A DNA stretch of 52,866 bases from an uncultured Bacteroidia bacterium. Its GTDB lineage: Bacteria > Bacteroidota > Bacteroidia > Bacteroidales > UBA932. Shown piece after piece: positions 1 to 8,897 of this stretch. Positions within the stretch are counted from its first letter, which is position 1. Each line of letters begins with the position of its first letter. The notes beneath the pieces were generated by a model. That model did not search any database. It worked only from the letters and a program-made list of their open reading frames with translations, and was not told the DNA's origin. The position numbers and the translations under genes are program-made. The DNA lies in the NCBI GenBank assembly GCA_902785575.1, contig CACZZF010000013.1:1-52866 (forward strand), in the 5' to 3' direction.

Positions 1-58
1 TATACAGGTTCACTGCCTGTATCTTCTCATCAAATGAATGGATGATTTCTTTGGACAT
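1..58 (-). CDS. IS3-type transposase OrfA, N-terminal fragment (cut by window edge)
   Basis: Nineteen codons are visible from an ATG at 58 on the minus strand, beginning MSKEIIHSFDEKIQAVNLY. The pattern 'F-x-x-K-x-x-A-V-x-x-Y' is typical of the first helix of the helix-turn-helix domain in OrfA proteins of IS3-family elements. The start lies about 35 bases inside the putative terminal inverted repeat, which is the usual arrangement. The call rests on this short stretch plus the inverted repeat, so it is tentative. Confidence 0.5.
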   Translation of the reverse strand, partial: MSKEIIHSFDEKIQAVNLY

Positions 59-97
59 AATTGTTCTTTTTATGTCCAACTTTTGGGGTGCACTTCA
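1..97 (-). mobile_element. Left end of an IS3-type insertion sequence (partial)
   Basis: Read on the minus strand from about 97, the sequence TGAAGTGCACCCCAAAAG followed by TTGGACA resembles the terminal inverted repeats of many IS3-family (IS150-like) elements, which carry a CCCCAAAAGTTGGACA-type core. A reading frame starting like OrfA follows within 40 bases. The other end lies outside the window, so neither the second inverted repeat nor the target duplication can be checked. The exact outer boundary (92 or 97) is uncertain. Confidence 0.55.
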
Positions 98-201
98 TTA
101 AATTGTCAAGTCTGCAGCCCAATCGTCCATACAACCCCTTTTGTGGCCTATTGGCCTGCTTCTGGTTTGTAAAAAGTGTCAGAGTTAAGGTGTTGGAAAT
201 A

Positions 202-999
202 TCAGGCACGCTGGCTCACCATCTCCCTCAGAACCGCTTCGACGGAGTCGGTGGTTTGGGAGACCATCTTCAGGATGTCCGGGGTGGCGTCGCTCATAGC
301 GATGGGGCAGCCTGCCATGGCCAGCAGGGGAGCGTCGTTCTCATTGTCCCCGAAAGCCATGCATTCGGACGGCTTGATTCCCAGATGGTTAAGTAAGACT
401 TCCATTGCGGTGGCCTTGTTGACATACCGTGGGGTCATATCCAGCCACGCTGCACCGCTAGTCTGGACTGTGCATAAGGAACCATACCGCTCACGCCAGG
501 GGGTTACATTCGTCAGCCCGGTCCAACTGAACATGGATACTTTAAGAATAGGATCCTTGACCTCGGAAATGTCTGATATTCTCTCGACCTGGACCCTGAC
601 CGTGTCCCTCATATGATAAAAGAATCTGTCCACTTTTGGTATCACAAACTGTGTCCAGGCAGTGCTGATTAGCAGTTCCCCCTCTCCGTTCTCAAGAATA
701 TCCAAGGATAATTTCTCCGCCAGATCCCTTTCCAATGCGGCTTCCATCAGAATCTTTCCGTCGCATATCACCAGGCACCCATTTTCACATATGTATAGAA
801 TGTCGTCCTTAATCGGCTCGAAAATGAGGCGTAGATTGGCGTATTGCCGGCCGCTAGCAGCCACGAAAAGCCCGCCTTTGTCAAGCCATTGGCGGATAAG
901 ATCGCAGGTGCCTTCCTTCAAGGCTTGTGTGCCGAGAGGGTGCAGCAAAGTGCCGTCAAGGTCACTAGCTATAAGCCGTATGTTCTCCGGATAAATCAA
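202..999 (-). CDS. Cof-type HAD-IIB family sugar-phosphatase-like hydrolase
   Basis: This 265-residue protein is a haloacid dehalogenase-superfamily phosphatase of the Cof/YidA (HAD-IIB) type, expected to be cytoplasmic and Mg-dependent. Motif I is S-DLDGTLL near residues 12-18, with Asp13 as nucleophile and Asp15 as acid/base. Motif IV is GDNENDAPLL near residue 217, and a large cap domain lies between. The only workable start is TTG at 999, which overlaps the gltX stop as TTGA, so translation is probably coupled to gltX. It is the last gene of the long dcw-gltX run. Family members dephosphorylate sugar phosphates, FMN or PLP, and the substrate cannot be told from sequence. The IS end lies about 105 bases downstream with nothing recognisable between. 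Confidence 0.85.
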   Translation of the reverse strand: MIYPENIRLIASDLDGTLLHPLGTQALKEGTCDLIRQWLDKGGLFVAASGRQYANLRLIFEPIKDDILYICENGCLVICDGKILMEAALERDLAEKLSLDILENGEGELLISTAWTQFVIPKVDRFFYHMRDTVRVQVERISDISEVKDPILKVSMFSWTGLTNVTPWRERYGSLCTVQTSGAAWLDMTPRYVNKATAMEVLLNHLGIKPSECMAFGDNENDAPLLAMAGCPIAMSDATPDILKMVSQTTDSVEAVLREMVSQRA

Positions 1000-2738
1000 C
1001 TATTCAGCTTAGAGACAGCGCTTTCCAGACGAGCCGCGGTCTCTTTCTTCCCAATGCGCGCGACTATGTCAGCAATACCGAGTCCGCTGGCGCTGCCGGC
1101 CAGAGCCAGGCGAATGGCGTTCATCACCTTGCCCATAGGCCATTCATTTCCTTTGATAAACTCTTCAATGCCCTTCTCGACTTCCTCCACGGTCCATTCT
1201 CCCGCAAATCCTTTGATGAAGTCCCCGACCTTCAGTACCATCTCGACAATCTCCGGCTTCCAGAACTTGTCTACATCCTTGGCCAGGTAAGGGGCTGTCA
1301 GTGTGTCGTCATACACTTTCGCTCGAGGGTCGACCGGACGCTTCTGGTCGGTTTGCTCCACGGCAGCCCCGGCCTTTATACCGAAACGCTCGAAATCACG
1401 AGGAGCCACGAACAAATAGGAAGCTATTGTCCAGAAGTCATTTACGAAAGTGGCTCTCTCTTTTGTGAAGGCCACCACGCTTTGGACATAATCCTTTGTG
1501 AATATATGTTTTTCCAGGTCTCCTCCAGCCACGTTGAACTCGGCTCCGGCAGTAAGGGCGCACTTAGGGCATTCAACGATGTTGATTCCATGCTCCTCAA
1601 GCACAGGCACCAGCAGGTCAGTTAGTTCCTCGTCACTCTTCATGCGGAGATACTCCCTGTTGTACCATTTCGCTTTCTCAGGATTGAACTTCGCTCCGGC
1701 CTTCTGAACCTTGTCGAGAGAGAACGCCCCGATGAGTTCCTCCATTGAGAACATCTCACGGTCGTCGCCTGGGTTCCAGCCCAGCATAGCCAGCATATTC
1801 ACGAAAGCCTCCGGGAAATAACCGTCCTCGCGGTAGCCTCTGGAGGTCTCTCCCTCCGGGTTTGTCCAACGGAGAGGGAATACCGGGAACCCCATCTTGT
1901 CTCCGTCCCTCTTGCTGAGCTTGCCGTTGCCGACCGGCTTCAACAGAAGTGACAAGTGGGCGAAACGAGGCATTGTGTCCTCCCAGCCGAACGCCTTGTA
2001 AAGCATATAATGCAGAGGCAGGGAAGGCAGCCATTCCTCACCGCGGATGACCTCGGAGATCTCCATCAGGTGGTCGTCCACAATATTGGCGAGGTGATAT
2101 GTCGGAAGCTCATCCGCTCTCTTCCAAAGGACTTTGTCGTCCAGAGTGTCTGTGTTGACCTCAATATGGCCACGGATGAGGTCGTCCATCTTGACGACTG
2201 TATCCACAGGCATCTTGAAACGTATGGTCCAGCCGGTGGTTTCGGCGAGCAGTCTCTCTACCTCATCCGAAGGAAGGGTGAGGGAGTTGCGCATACTCAT
2301 CCTCGTGACCTGGTTGTAAATGAAGGTCTCTTTCGAGGCTTCGGCATCCGAACGGGCTTTCTCAAGCTCCTCAGGAGTGTCGAAGGCGTAGTATGCGTAA
2401 CCGTTGGCGATCAGTTGCTCGGCATATTTCCGGTATATGGGTTTGCGTTGGCTCTGGCGGTAAGGCGCGTGCGGATGCCTAGGGGAAGGGGTCTCGACGA
2501 CTTTCCCGTCCTTGTCCACTCCCTCGTCGGGAATGATTCCGCACCAATTCAAGGCCTCGATGATATATTCCTCGGCACCAGGGACAAACCTGTTGGAATC
2601 GGTGTCCTCGATCCTGATTATGAAATCACCGCCTTTCTGCTTGGCGTAAAGGTAATTGTAAAGCGCCGTCCTGACTCCTCCCATGTGGAGAGGGCCTGTA
2701 GGGCTAGGCGCGAACCTCACTCTTGTCCTTCTTTCCAT
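996..2738 (-). CDS. gltX: Glutamyl-tRNA synthetase (class I aaRS, GlnRS/GluRS family)
   Basis: The enzyme charges tRNA-Glu with glutamate using ATP. The 580-residue protein opens with VRFAPSPTGPLHMGG, whose HMGG (residues 18-21) is the class I HIGH motif. KLSKR in the middle is the KMSKS-type loop. At 580 residues it is longer than the roughly 470-510 of most bacterial GluRS. The extra length includes residues in the C-terminal anticodon-binding part and a segment near residues 60-75. A TTG lies just upstream at 2741, but ATG at 2738 is preferred. It follows ftsZ by 12 bases and is probably cotranscribed with the dcw cluster. Discrimination from GlnRS rests on overall resemblance, so the substrate call is strong but inferred. 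Confidence 0.93.
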   Translation of the reverse strand: MERRTRVRFAPSPTGPLHMGGVRTALYNYLYAKQKGGDFIIRIEDTDSNRFVPGAEEYIIEALNWCGIIPDEGVDKDGKVVETPSPRHPHAPYRQSQRKPIYRKYAEQLIANGYAYYAFDTPEELEKARSDAEASKETFIYNQVTRMSMRNSLTLPSDEVERLLAETTGWTIRFKMPVDTVVKMDDLIRGHIEVNTDTLDDKVLWKRADELPTYHLANIVDDHLMEISEVIRGEEWLPSLPLHYMLYKAFGWEDTMPRFAHLSLLLKPVGNGKLSKRDGDKMGFPVFPLRWTNPEGETSRGYREDGYFPEAFVNMLAMLGWNPGDDREMFSMEELIGAFSLDKVQKAGAKFNPEKAKWYNREYLRMKSDEELTDLLVPVLEEHGINIVECPKCALTAGAEFNVAGGDLEKHIFTKDYVQSVVAFTKERATFVNDFWTIASYLFVAPRDFERFGIKAGAAVEQTDQKRPVDPRAKVYDDTLTAPYLAKDVDKFWKPEIVEMVLKVGDFIKGFAGEWTVEEVEKGIEEFIKGNEWPMGKVMNAIRLALAGSASGLGIADIVARIGKKETAARLESAVSKLNS

Positions 2739-2750
2739 CAATGAATATCT

Positions 2751-4028
2751 TTAATTGTTCTCCTTCTCCTGGCGCACCGTCCTCTTGATGGCCGGAACGC
2801 TCTCTAACTCACCTATGCTATCTCCGTGCTCCACGGCAAGAACGGGCTTCTTGTCCGGGTCGAAATGGTATCTCTTGACATTGTCGGCGGCATTGTAACC
2901 TATCATTTTCATCCCGCTCGGCAGGTCGGAAATATTGACTTCCTCGGCCCCTACCATGTTCTTCTTCTCGAACTTGAAGTCCTTTCCGATTATGATCAGA
3001 TTACCGAGATCAGTCTTTGTTATCTTTGATAAGTCGTTGACTTTGAACCCGGTAGCGATGGCTGTGATCTTGACTTTATCTCCAATCTCAGGATCAGTCT
3101 CCCAGACCAAACCTGTCTTGAACTTGTTGACGACGTTGCCTGTGTAATCGGCTATCTTGGCGTTGATCTCTTTCAGGTCGTCCATCGTGAGTCCGTTCTC
3201 ATTCTTTCCGCAGGTGATGTTCACGAGGAGATTTTTCGCTGTCGTGAGATCGAAATCGTTAAGTAGGGGAGAGTGAAGGGCACCCTGGACAGCCTCTTCG
3301 ATACGGTTCTCGCCCGATCCGATTCCGCAGCCCATCAGAGCCATGCCGCTATTCTTCATCATGGTCTTGATGTCCTCGAAGTCTACATTGATGTAGCCGG
3401 GTTTGGATATGATCTCGGTTATGCCCCTGACCGCGGTCGCCAGGACCTCGTCCGCCTTCGGGAAGGCGTCGTGGATCAACAGGCCGCCAAAATAGTCATA
3501 AAGCTTCTCGTTATTGATTATCAGGAGGCTGTCCACGTTCTTCACTAGCTCGTGGATGCCGTCAATAGCCCTTGAGAGAGCCATGTCTCCTTCGTTCTCG
3601 AAGGGAATGGTCACCACGGCGACAGTCAAGATACCTTTATCCTTGGCCATCTTGGCGATCTGGGGAGCTGCTCCAGTTCCGGTGCCTCCACCCATTCCGG
3701 CGGTGATGAAAAGCATCTGGGTACCCTCGTTCAAAACCACTTTCTCGATTTGCTCCTGGGCTTCGAGAGCGGCGTTACGGCCCTTTGTGGGATCAGTGCC
3801 GGCCCCGAGGGCGTTGCGGCCGATATGAATCTTGATCGGGACAGGACTCTCCTCAAGAGCCTGCCTGTCGGTGTTGCACACCATGAAACTGCAACCCTCC
3901 ACGTTCTCACGGAACATGTAGTTGACAGCGTTGCAACCGCCTCCGCCAACTCCGATGACCTTGATCATCGACTGGATAGGAGTCCAGTCGCTGTTGTCGG
4001 CTATGTCGAATTTCTCAATGTCTCCCAT
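2751..4028 (-). CDS. ftsZ: Cell division GTPase FtsZ
   Basis: FtsZ is the tubulin-like GTPase that polymerises into the Z-ring and recruits the divisome at midcell. The 425-residue protein shows the N-terminal GVGGGGCNAVNYM loop (residues 26-38). The tubulin signature GGGTGTG (113-119) binds GTP phosphates, and NVDFEDI is the T7 catalytic loop. The C-terminal tail is charged and variable, ending in a short basic and acidic segment that would meet FtsA. The start is ATG at 4028, 12 bases after ftsA. Order and spacing match other Bacteroidota dcw clusters. Confidence 0.98.
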   Translation of the reverse strand: MGDIEKFDIADNSDWTPIQSMIKVIGVGGGGCNAVNYMFRENVEGCSFMVCNTDRQALEESPVPIKIHIGRNALGAGTDPTKGRNAALEAQEQIEKVVLNEGTQMLFITAGMGGGTGTGAAPQIAKMAKDKGILTVAVVTIPFENEGDMALSRAIDGIHELVKNVDSLLIINNEKLYDYFGGLLIHDAFPKADEVLATAVRGITEIISKPGYINVDFEDIKTMMKNSGMALMGCGIGSGENRIEEAVQGALHSPLLNDFDLTTAKNLLVNITCGKNENGLTMDDLKEINAKIADYTGNVVNKFKTGLVWETDPEIGDKVKITAIATGFKVNDLSKITKTDLGNLIIIGKDFKFEKKNMVGAEEVNISDLPSGMKMIGYNAADNVKRYHFDPDKKPVLAVEHGDSIGELESVPAIKRTVRQEKENN

Positions 4029-4040
4029 GACTATGCTTTT

Positions 4041-5603
4041 TTATATTTCCTCGTTTTCCATGCCGTCGAATATGTCCCCAGCGGCCTTGCTGATGGTGTT
4101 CTGGATGTGTTTGAGCCAGGTGAACTTAGGCCTGGGCAAAGGTTTGCGCTCCTTCACCGGTTTCTCACGCTTGCGGTTCTTGGCCTCCTTGATCTCCTCC
4201 GGAGTGTACTCGTCAAACACTGTGGGACCGTCATCTTGCGCCGCTATCACAGACTCCTCGATCGCGGGTTCCTCGACAGGTTTCGGTTCTACGACCACCT
4301 CAACTGGTTGCGTCTCCACGGTCTCCTCAACAGGCTCAGAGACCGCGACTTCAGGTTGAGCCACCTCCGGGGCTGGTTTCGGGGCGGTCCAGTACCTGCG
4401 CGCGGGAGCCTCCTTGACACAATTCAGCAGCTGGTCACCCTTGGCGGCCAGGATCATACCCATCGAAGTCGCCGCCGAAGCCTCTGTGGCTTCCGCACAG
4501 CCCTCGCAAGAGAAGAATCTCCTCGGGTATCCGACCTTGACTGAATATCCCGAGAGCTCCTTGATATAGTTGGCGCAATTTACCAACTCGGCGCCTCCAC
4601 CGGTGACCACGACTCCGGCCCTAAGCTGATCCTCGCTGGCGTATCCACTGGCTTGGATGTGGTACAGAAGGGCCTCTATGATCTCTTTCATCCTCGCGGT
4701 GATGATTTCAGAGATATATTTGACACCTACCTGGGCCGTAGGCTCGTCATTCTCGTCAACGATTTGGATCGACTTCTCTCCGAGGGCTGAAAGCTTGCCG
4801 GGCATGCAAGCGCCATAGGCCTTCTTTATGTTCTCGGCCAGGTCGAATGAGAAGTTGCATTCAGTCTTTATGTCCCTGGTGATACTGTTGCCGCCGAAAG
4901 GAATAGCGGCATAGTACCTCATTATCTTGCCTTTGAATATGGTCACGGAACTCACACCGGCGCCAATGTCGATAAGGGCCACACCATTCTCCATCTGCTC
5001 CTCCTTCAAGACGGCCCTGGCTGTGATTCCGGGAGTGAAGTACTTCTTCGCGATGGCGATCCCCATGCTGTTGAAGACATTGTCGATATTGATCGAATGT
5101 CTCCTGCTGCCGATGAAGACTTTGAAATTGCCCTCGAGTTTCTCGGCTGTCATCCCAACTATGTCATTCTCCAGCTCGTTCAGACTGTCTTCCGTAGAGA
5201 AAGATTGAGCGACGGCCCCATAGATCACCTCGTTCTTGGAATCACTCAAAGGATATTCCTCGAGAGCCATGGACTTCAATGTCCTGACCTCTCCTTCCTC
5301 AATTTGGTTGTCGGGATCCGTCCTGTCCATGCTCGCGGAGGCGTTTTCCTGCCTGACATAATAGCGCGGCAGGCCAACAATAACCTGTTGGATCTTGATC
5401 TTGAGCTCCTGCTGGGCTTGTGAGAGAGCATCCCGGAGGACATTCTCCACCTTGCCGGGATTGTTGACGTAGCTGTACCGGATTCCTTCGGAGGGAGTTT
5501 CCTTGTAGTAAATCACCTGGACATCATGGCCCAGTATCCTCGCCACGCAGACCGCCAGTTTGGACGTGCCCAAGTCGACTGACGCTATGTACCTTTCTTC
5601 CAT
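4041..5603 (-). CDS. ftsA: Cell division protein FtsA (actin-like membrane tether)
   Basis: FtsA is an actin/HSP70-fold ATPase that anchors FtsZ to the inner membrane and signals to the septal synthases. The 520-residue protein begins with SVDLGTSKLAV, the phosphate-1 loop. VALIDIGAGVSSVTIF is the phosphate-2 motif, and VVTGGGAELVN is the adenosine motif. After about residue 390 comes a linker rich in Glu, Pro and Val (about 400-460), then a basic segment. An amphipathic helix with FTWLKHIQNTISKAAGDIF follows and suits membrane binding. The long acidic/proline linker makes it longer than the roughly 420 residues of E. coli FtsA, as is common in Bacteroidota. It lies 4 bases after ftsQ. Confidence 0.96.
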   Translation of the reverse strand: MEERYIASVDLGTSKLAVCVARILGHDVQVIYYKETPSEGIRYSYVNNPGKVENVLRDALSQAQQELKIKIQQVIVGLPRYYVRQENASASMDRTDPDNQIEEGEVRTLKSMALEEYPLSDSKNEVIYGAVAQSFSTEDSLNELENDIVGMTAEKLEGNFKVFIGSRRHSINIDNVFNSMGIAIAKKYFTPGITARAVLKEEQMENGVALIDIGAGVSSVTIFKGKIMRYYAAIPFGGNSITRDIKTECNFSFDLAENIKKAYGACMPGKLSALGEKSIQIVDENDEPTAQVGVKYISEIITARMKEIIEALLYHIQASGYASEDQLRAGVVVTGGGAELVNCANYIKELSGYSVKVGYPRRFFSCEGCAEATEASAATSMGMILAAKGDQLLNCVKEAPARRYWTAPKPAPEVAQPEVAVSEPVEETVETQPVEVVVEPKPVEEPAIEESVIAAQDDGPTVFDEYTPEEIKEAKNRKREKPVKERKPLPRPKFTWLKHIQNTISKAAGDIFDGMENEEI

Positions 5604-5607
5604 ATTT

Positions 5608-6384
5608 TTATTTTCTGCAGATTATCTGATCGTTATATTTCAAATTGACCGTGGAGTAATATCCTTCCCCCTTCTGCGGCAATATTGTCGTATAGTATTT
5701 CCCCATCTTGGAGAACTTTTCCTCGAAACCGTCCGGTTGGCCGAAAATGAAGAGTTCCTTGCCCTGCCTCGGCACCATCACCAGATCCCCGTCAGGTCTG
5801 ACAGAAATCTGGCTGATGTTCTCCGCCCAAGTCTTGGATTCTTGCATAAAGTTCACTAGGTCAATTATTTCCTTAAGCCAAACCTTCTCTTTCTCAGAGA
5901 CTGGCTCCCCTTTATAGCCACTGGCGAAGGTAAGCGGAACCTCTCCGTCGATTATCGGCACTTGGGATGTGTAATTGCTTTGCAGAGGGAAAAGGAATCC
6001 TCTCTCGTCAGCGTAGAATCCGTTATCTCCTTTCTGGAACCTCACCACAGGCTCCCTTTGGAACACTTTGACATTCAGCATTCCATCAGCGGTGGTGTAG
6101 GCCTCGGTCTTAAGGATGGCGCTCTTTCCGTCAAGGATCCGCTCAACCTTGGCCAGGTCGACGCTGTCCAGCCGCTGGCCGATGTAGGCTCCGTATTCAC
6201 TGTCCAGGTAGCCTGCGATGTCCTCGGCGGTCACGAAATTGTAGCCGTCGGCGAACTCGACATTGACTCCACCGCAGGTCAGCTGGCGCTTACGGCTTCC
6301 GTTCATCCCGAATATCATGAGGATGATAAGAGCCAGCACGCAAGCCAATCCGGCGATTATGGCTATCCTGAGTCCTTTTTTCAT
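5608..6384 (-). CDS. ftsQ: Cell division protein FtsQ/DivIB
   Basis: This is a bitopic inner-membrane divisome protein linking early and late division proteins. The 258-residue sequence has a short basic N-terminus (MKKGLR) and one transmembrane helix at about residues 7-27. A periplasmic POTRA-like domain covers about 40-115 (FVTAEDIAGYLDSEYG and following), then a beta domain. Conservation across FtsQ is weak, so the call leans on the topology and on the position between murC and ftsA. Its ATG overlaps the murC stop by 4 nt (ATGA), suggesting translational coupling. Confidence 0.9.
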   Translation of the reverse strand: MKKGLRIAIIAGLACVLALIILMIFGMNGSRKRQLTCGGVNVEFADGYNFVTAEDIAGYLDSEYGAYIGQRLDSVDLAKVERILDGKSAILKTEAYTTADGMLNVKVFQREPVVRFQKGDNGFYADERGFLFPLQSNYTSQVPIIDGEVPLTFASGYKGEPVSEKEKVWLKEIIDLVNFMQESKTWAENISQISVRPDGDLVMVPRQGKELFIFGQPDGFEEKFSKMGKYYTTILPQKGEGYYSTVNLKYNDQIICRK

Positions 6385-7745
6385 TTCCTTAACCTTTCTT
6401 CAAGCATTTCCGCGATAGGCTTAATGAACCTGTCGATGTTTCCGGCCCCGAAAGTCGCCAGCACATCAAGTGGCTCATCCTTAATATATTCCATCAACTC
6501 CTCTTTCTTCAGTAACACCTTCTCGGGAGCTGTAACCTTGTCGAATATGATCTCTGATGTCACTCCGGGAATCGGCTCCTCACGAGCTGGATAAATATCC
6601 AGCAATATGAGTTTGTCGACCGCGCTCAGCGACTCGGCGAACTCGGCGGCGAAGTCTCTGGTCCTGGTGAAAAGATGTGGCTGGAAAATAGCTGTCAGCT
6701 TCCTTCCCGGGTACATCGCCTTTATTGATGAGATCGCGCTTGAGAGCTCTCTCGGATGGTGCGCGTAATCATCTATGTAAGTCAGCTTCGGGCTGGCGAC
6801 ATGGACGTCCAGTCTGCGTTTGACACCGAGGAACGAGCCGATTGACTCCTTTACCGCATCTGGAAGCAGGCCTTGCGTAAGGCAAACGGCCGCCGCGGCG
6901 ACGCTGTTCTCGACATTGACCCATCCTGGAATCCCACACCGCACATCTTTGATCACGCCTCCCGGGTAGACTATATCGAAAATATAATGCCCAAGCTCGT
7001 CGGGTTTCGCTCCCACCGCATAAAAGTCAGCCGAGGAATCGTCGTAACTGTAGGTGAGTATCTTGGCCTTCGTGTCGGCTGGAGTGATGTCCAGTCCCTT
7101 TTTCACTATAACTGTCCGTGAGACCTGTGAGGCGAAAGCCTTGAAGGCCTTGCAGTATTCCTCATGGGTGCCATAGATGTCAAGGTGGTCGGCGTCCATC
7201 GCGGTAATGACAGCGACGGCGGGATGGAGCTGGAGGAATGACCTGTCATATTCATCGGCCTCGGCGACGAAGACCAGATTCTGGCTGACAAGAAGGTTGG
7301 TCCCGTAGTTCTTGGAGATTCCTCCGAGGAAAGCGGAGCATCCGGTGCCGGTCTCAGTCAGGATGTGGGCGATCATCGTGCTGGTGGTGGTTTTCCCATG
7401 GGTGCCGGCGACCGCCAGGCAGGTTTGTCCGGCGGACAGCTCACCGAGCATTCTGGATCGTTTCACAAGAGTGTAGCCATGTTCCCTGACATATACCATC
7501 TCCCCGAGATCATCCGGAACCGCAGGAGTGTAGACCACAAGGGTGGAGGCCACATCTTTCGGAATGTAATCGGGATCGTCGGTGTAATGGACATATATGC
7601 CCTCTCCCTCGAGCTCATGGGTGAGGTCGGAAGGTGTCCTGTCGTAACCGGCCACGGGGTATCCTTTTTTCTTGTAATACCTCGCTATGGCGCTCATTCC
7701 GATACCGCCTATTCCAATAAAATATATCTTTGAATACTCTGACAT
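6381..7745 (-). CDS. murC: UDP-N-acetylmuramate--L-alanine ligase
   Basis: MurC adds L-alanine to UDP-MurNAc with ATP hydrolysis, the first peptide step of peptidoglycan precursor synthesis in the cytoplasm. The 454-residue length is normal. The N-terminal Rossmann-like domain shows IYFIGIGGIGMSAIARY (7-23). The Mur ligase P-loop AGTHGKTTTST is at 113-123. DDYAHHPRE in the second half is a conserved segment of the MurC ligand site. The start at 7745 is ATG. It lies between murG (5 bases upstream) and ftsQ (4-nt overlap). Confidence 0.97.
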   Translation of the reverse strand: MSEYSKIYFIGIGGIGMSAIARYYKKKGYPVAGYDRTPSDLTHELEGEGIYVHYTDDPDYIPKDVASTLVVYTPAVPDDLGEMVYVREHGYTLVKRSRMLGELSAGQTCLAVAGTHGKTTTSTMIAHILTETGTGCSAFLGGISKNYGTNLLVSQNLVFVAEADEYDRSFLQLHPAVAVITAMDADHLDIYGTHEEYCKAFKAFASQVSRTVIVKKGLDITPADTKAKILTYSYDDSSADFYAVGAKPDELGHYIFDIVYPGGVIKDVRCGIPGWVNVENSVAAAAVCLTQGLLPDAVKESIGSFLGVKRRLDVHVASPKLTYIDDYAHHPRELSSAISSIKAMYPGRKLTAIFQPHLFTRTRDFAAEFAESLSAVDKLILLDIYPAREEPIPGVTSEIIFDKVTAPEKVLLKKEELMEYIKDEPLDVLATFGAGNIDRFIKPIAEMLEERLRK

Positions 7746-7750
7746 GTCTT

Positions 7751-8893
7751 TTATACGAGTTTGTAGACCTCATCGGCTATTGTCATCGCCGCATCGGGTA
7801 GAGCCATCTGTCCGGCGTTCTCCTCAAGCGTCTTGATCTTGGCGGGATCCTTCAGGAGCTCCAGTGCCGTGGGGATCATTTTCTCCATCGCCTCCGCATC
7901 CTTCACTATCATGGCGGCATCCCTGTTCACCAGAGCTATGGCGTTGTGGGTCTGGTGATCCTCGGCGACATTGGGCGAAGGAACGAACACAACCGCCTTG
8001 TGCGCGGCGCAAAGTTCCGACACGCTGCTGGCTCCAGAGCGGGAAATGACCACATCAGCCGCCGCATAGGCCAGCTCCATTTTTCCTATGAAGTCGGAAT
8101 ATTTGACAGTCTCCGAGAGTTTCGGATTCTTGGCAAGTTCCTCGTTCATGAAGGCGTCAATACTTGATTTATAGTACTTTCCGCACTGCCATAACACGTC
8201 GGTTCCTTCTCCTCCGGGGCAGCCCCTCGAGATCCAGTCCCGCATACAGGCGTTGAACTTGGCGCTACCGAGGCTTCCTCCCACAATGAAAATGTGTTTC
8301 TTAGCGGGATCCAGGCCATATTCCTTGACACCGGCTTCTTTCATCTCAGGAGTGCAAGGTACGAATACGCTCCTGATAGGATTGCCGGACATCACTATCT
8401 TGTCTTTCGGGAAGAACCTATCCATCCCTTCGTAGGCGACACAGACGCATTGGACTTTGTCCCCCAATTTCTTGTTGGTCAAGCCCGCGAATCCGTTTTG
8501 CTCTTGGATAAGGGCGGGGATTCCCATCTTTGTGGCGGCCATCAGCAGGGGAGCGCTGGCATAGCCTCCGACTCCGATCGCCACTTGGGGTTTGAACTCC
8601 TTTATTATATGTCTTGCCTTCCGGATGCTCGAGAGAACTCTGAAAGGCACAGTCAAGTCGTTGATAATATTCTTCAGGTTCAGCTGGCGCTGCAGACCGG
8701 TGATCGGCAAGCCGATGATCTTGTACCCTGCCGCGGGCACCTTTTCCATCTCCATCTTGCCATCCGCTCCCACGAAGAGGATCTCAGTCTCCGGATTGAG
8801 TTCCTTCAGTTTGTTGGCGATAGAGACCGCGGGGAAGATGTGACCTCCCGTGCCTCCTCCGCTAATTATGACTCTCAACGCTTTGTATTCCAT
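7751..8893 (-). CDS. murG: UDP-GlcNAc--lipid I N-acetylglucosaminyltransferase (undecaprenyl)
   Basis: MurG is a GT28 glycosyltransferase that converts lipid I to lipid II on the inner face of the inner membrane. The 380-residue protein has the N-terminal glycine loop SGGGTGGHIFPA (11-22). C-terminal donor-site motifs are ISRSGASSVSELCA and PSPNVAEDHQTHNA. A longer frame opens at 8971, but its first 26 residues overlap the ftsW 3' end and resemble no MurG. The ATG at 8893 starts MEYKALRVIISGGG, 4 bases after the ftsW stop, and is clearly the right start. Confidence 0.97.
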   Translation of the reverse strand: MEYKALRVIISGGGTGGHIFPAVSIANKLKELNPETEILFVGADGKMEMEKVPAAGYKIIGLPITGLQRQLNLKNIINDLTVPFRVLSSIRKARHIIKEFKPQVAIGVGGYASAPLLMAATKMGIPALIQEQNGFAGLTNKKLGDKVQCVCVAYEGMDRFFPKDKIVMSGNPIRSVFVPCTPEMKEAGVKEYGLDPAKKHIFIVGGSLGSAKFNACMRDWISRGCPGGEGTDVLWQCGKYYKSSIDAFMNEELAKNPKLSETVKYSDFIGKMELAYAAADVVISRSGASSVSELCAAHKAVVFVPSPNVAEDHQTHNAIALVNRDAAMIVKDAEAMEKMIPTALELLKDPAKIKTLEENAGQMALPDAAMTIADEVYKLV

Positions 8894-8897
8894 GATC

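Noticed and set aside
98..201. Gap between the IS end and the HAD gene searched for a terminator or small gene
   Set aside because: Only a 4-bp GGCC pair and short frames without start signals. Nothing supportable.
1956..2744. 262-codon open frame on the plus strand
   Set aside because: Opposite gltX, with no recognisable domain.
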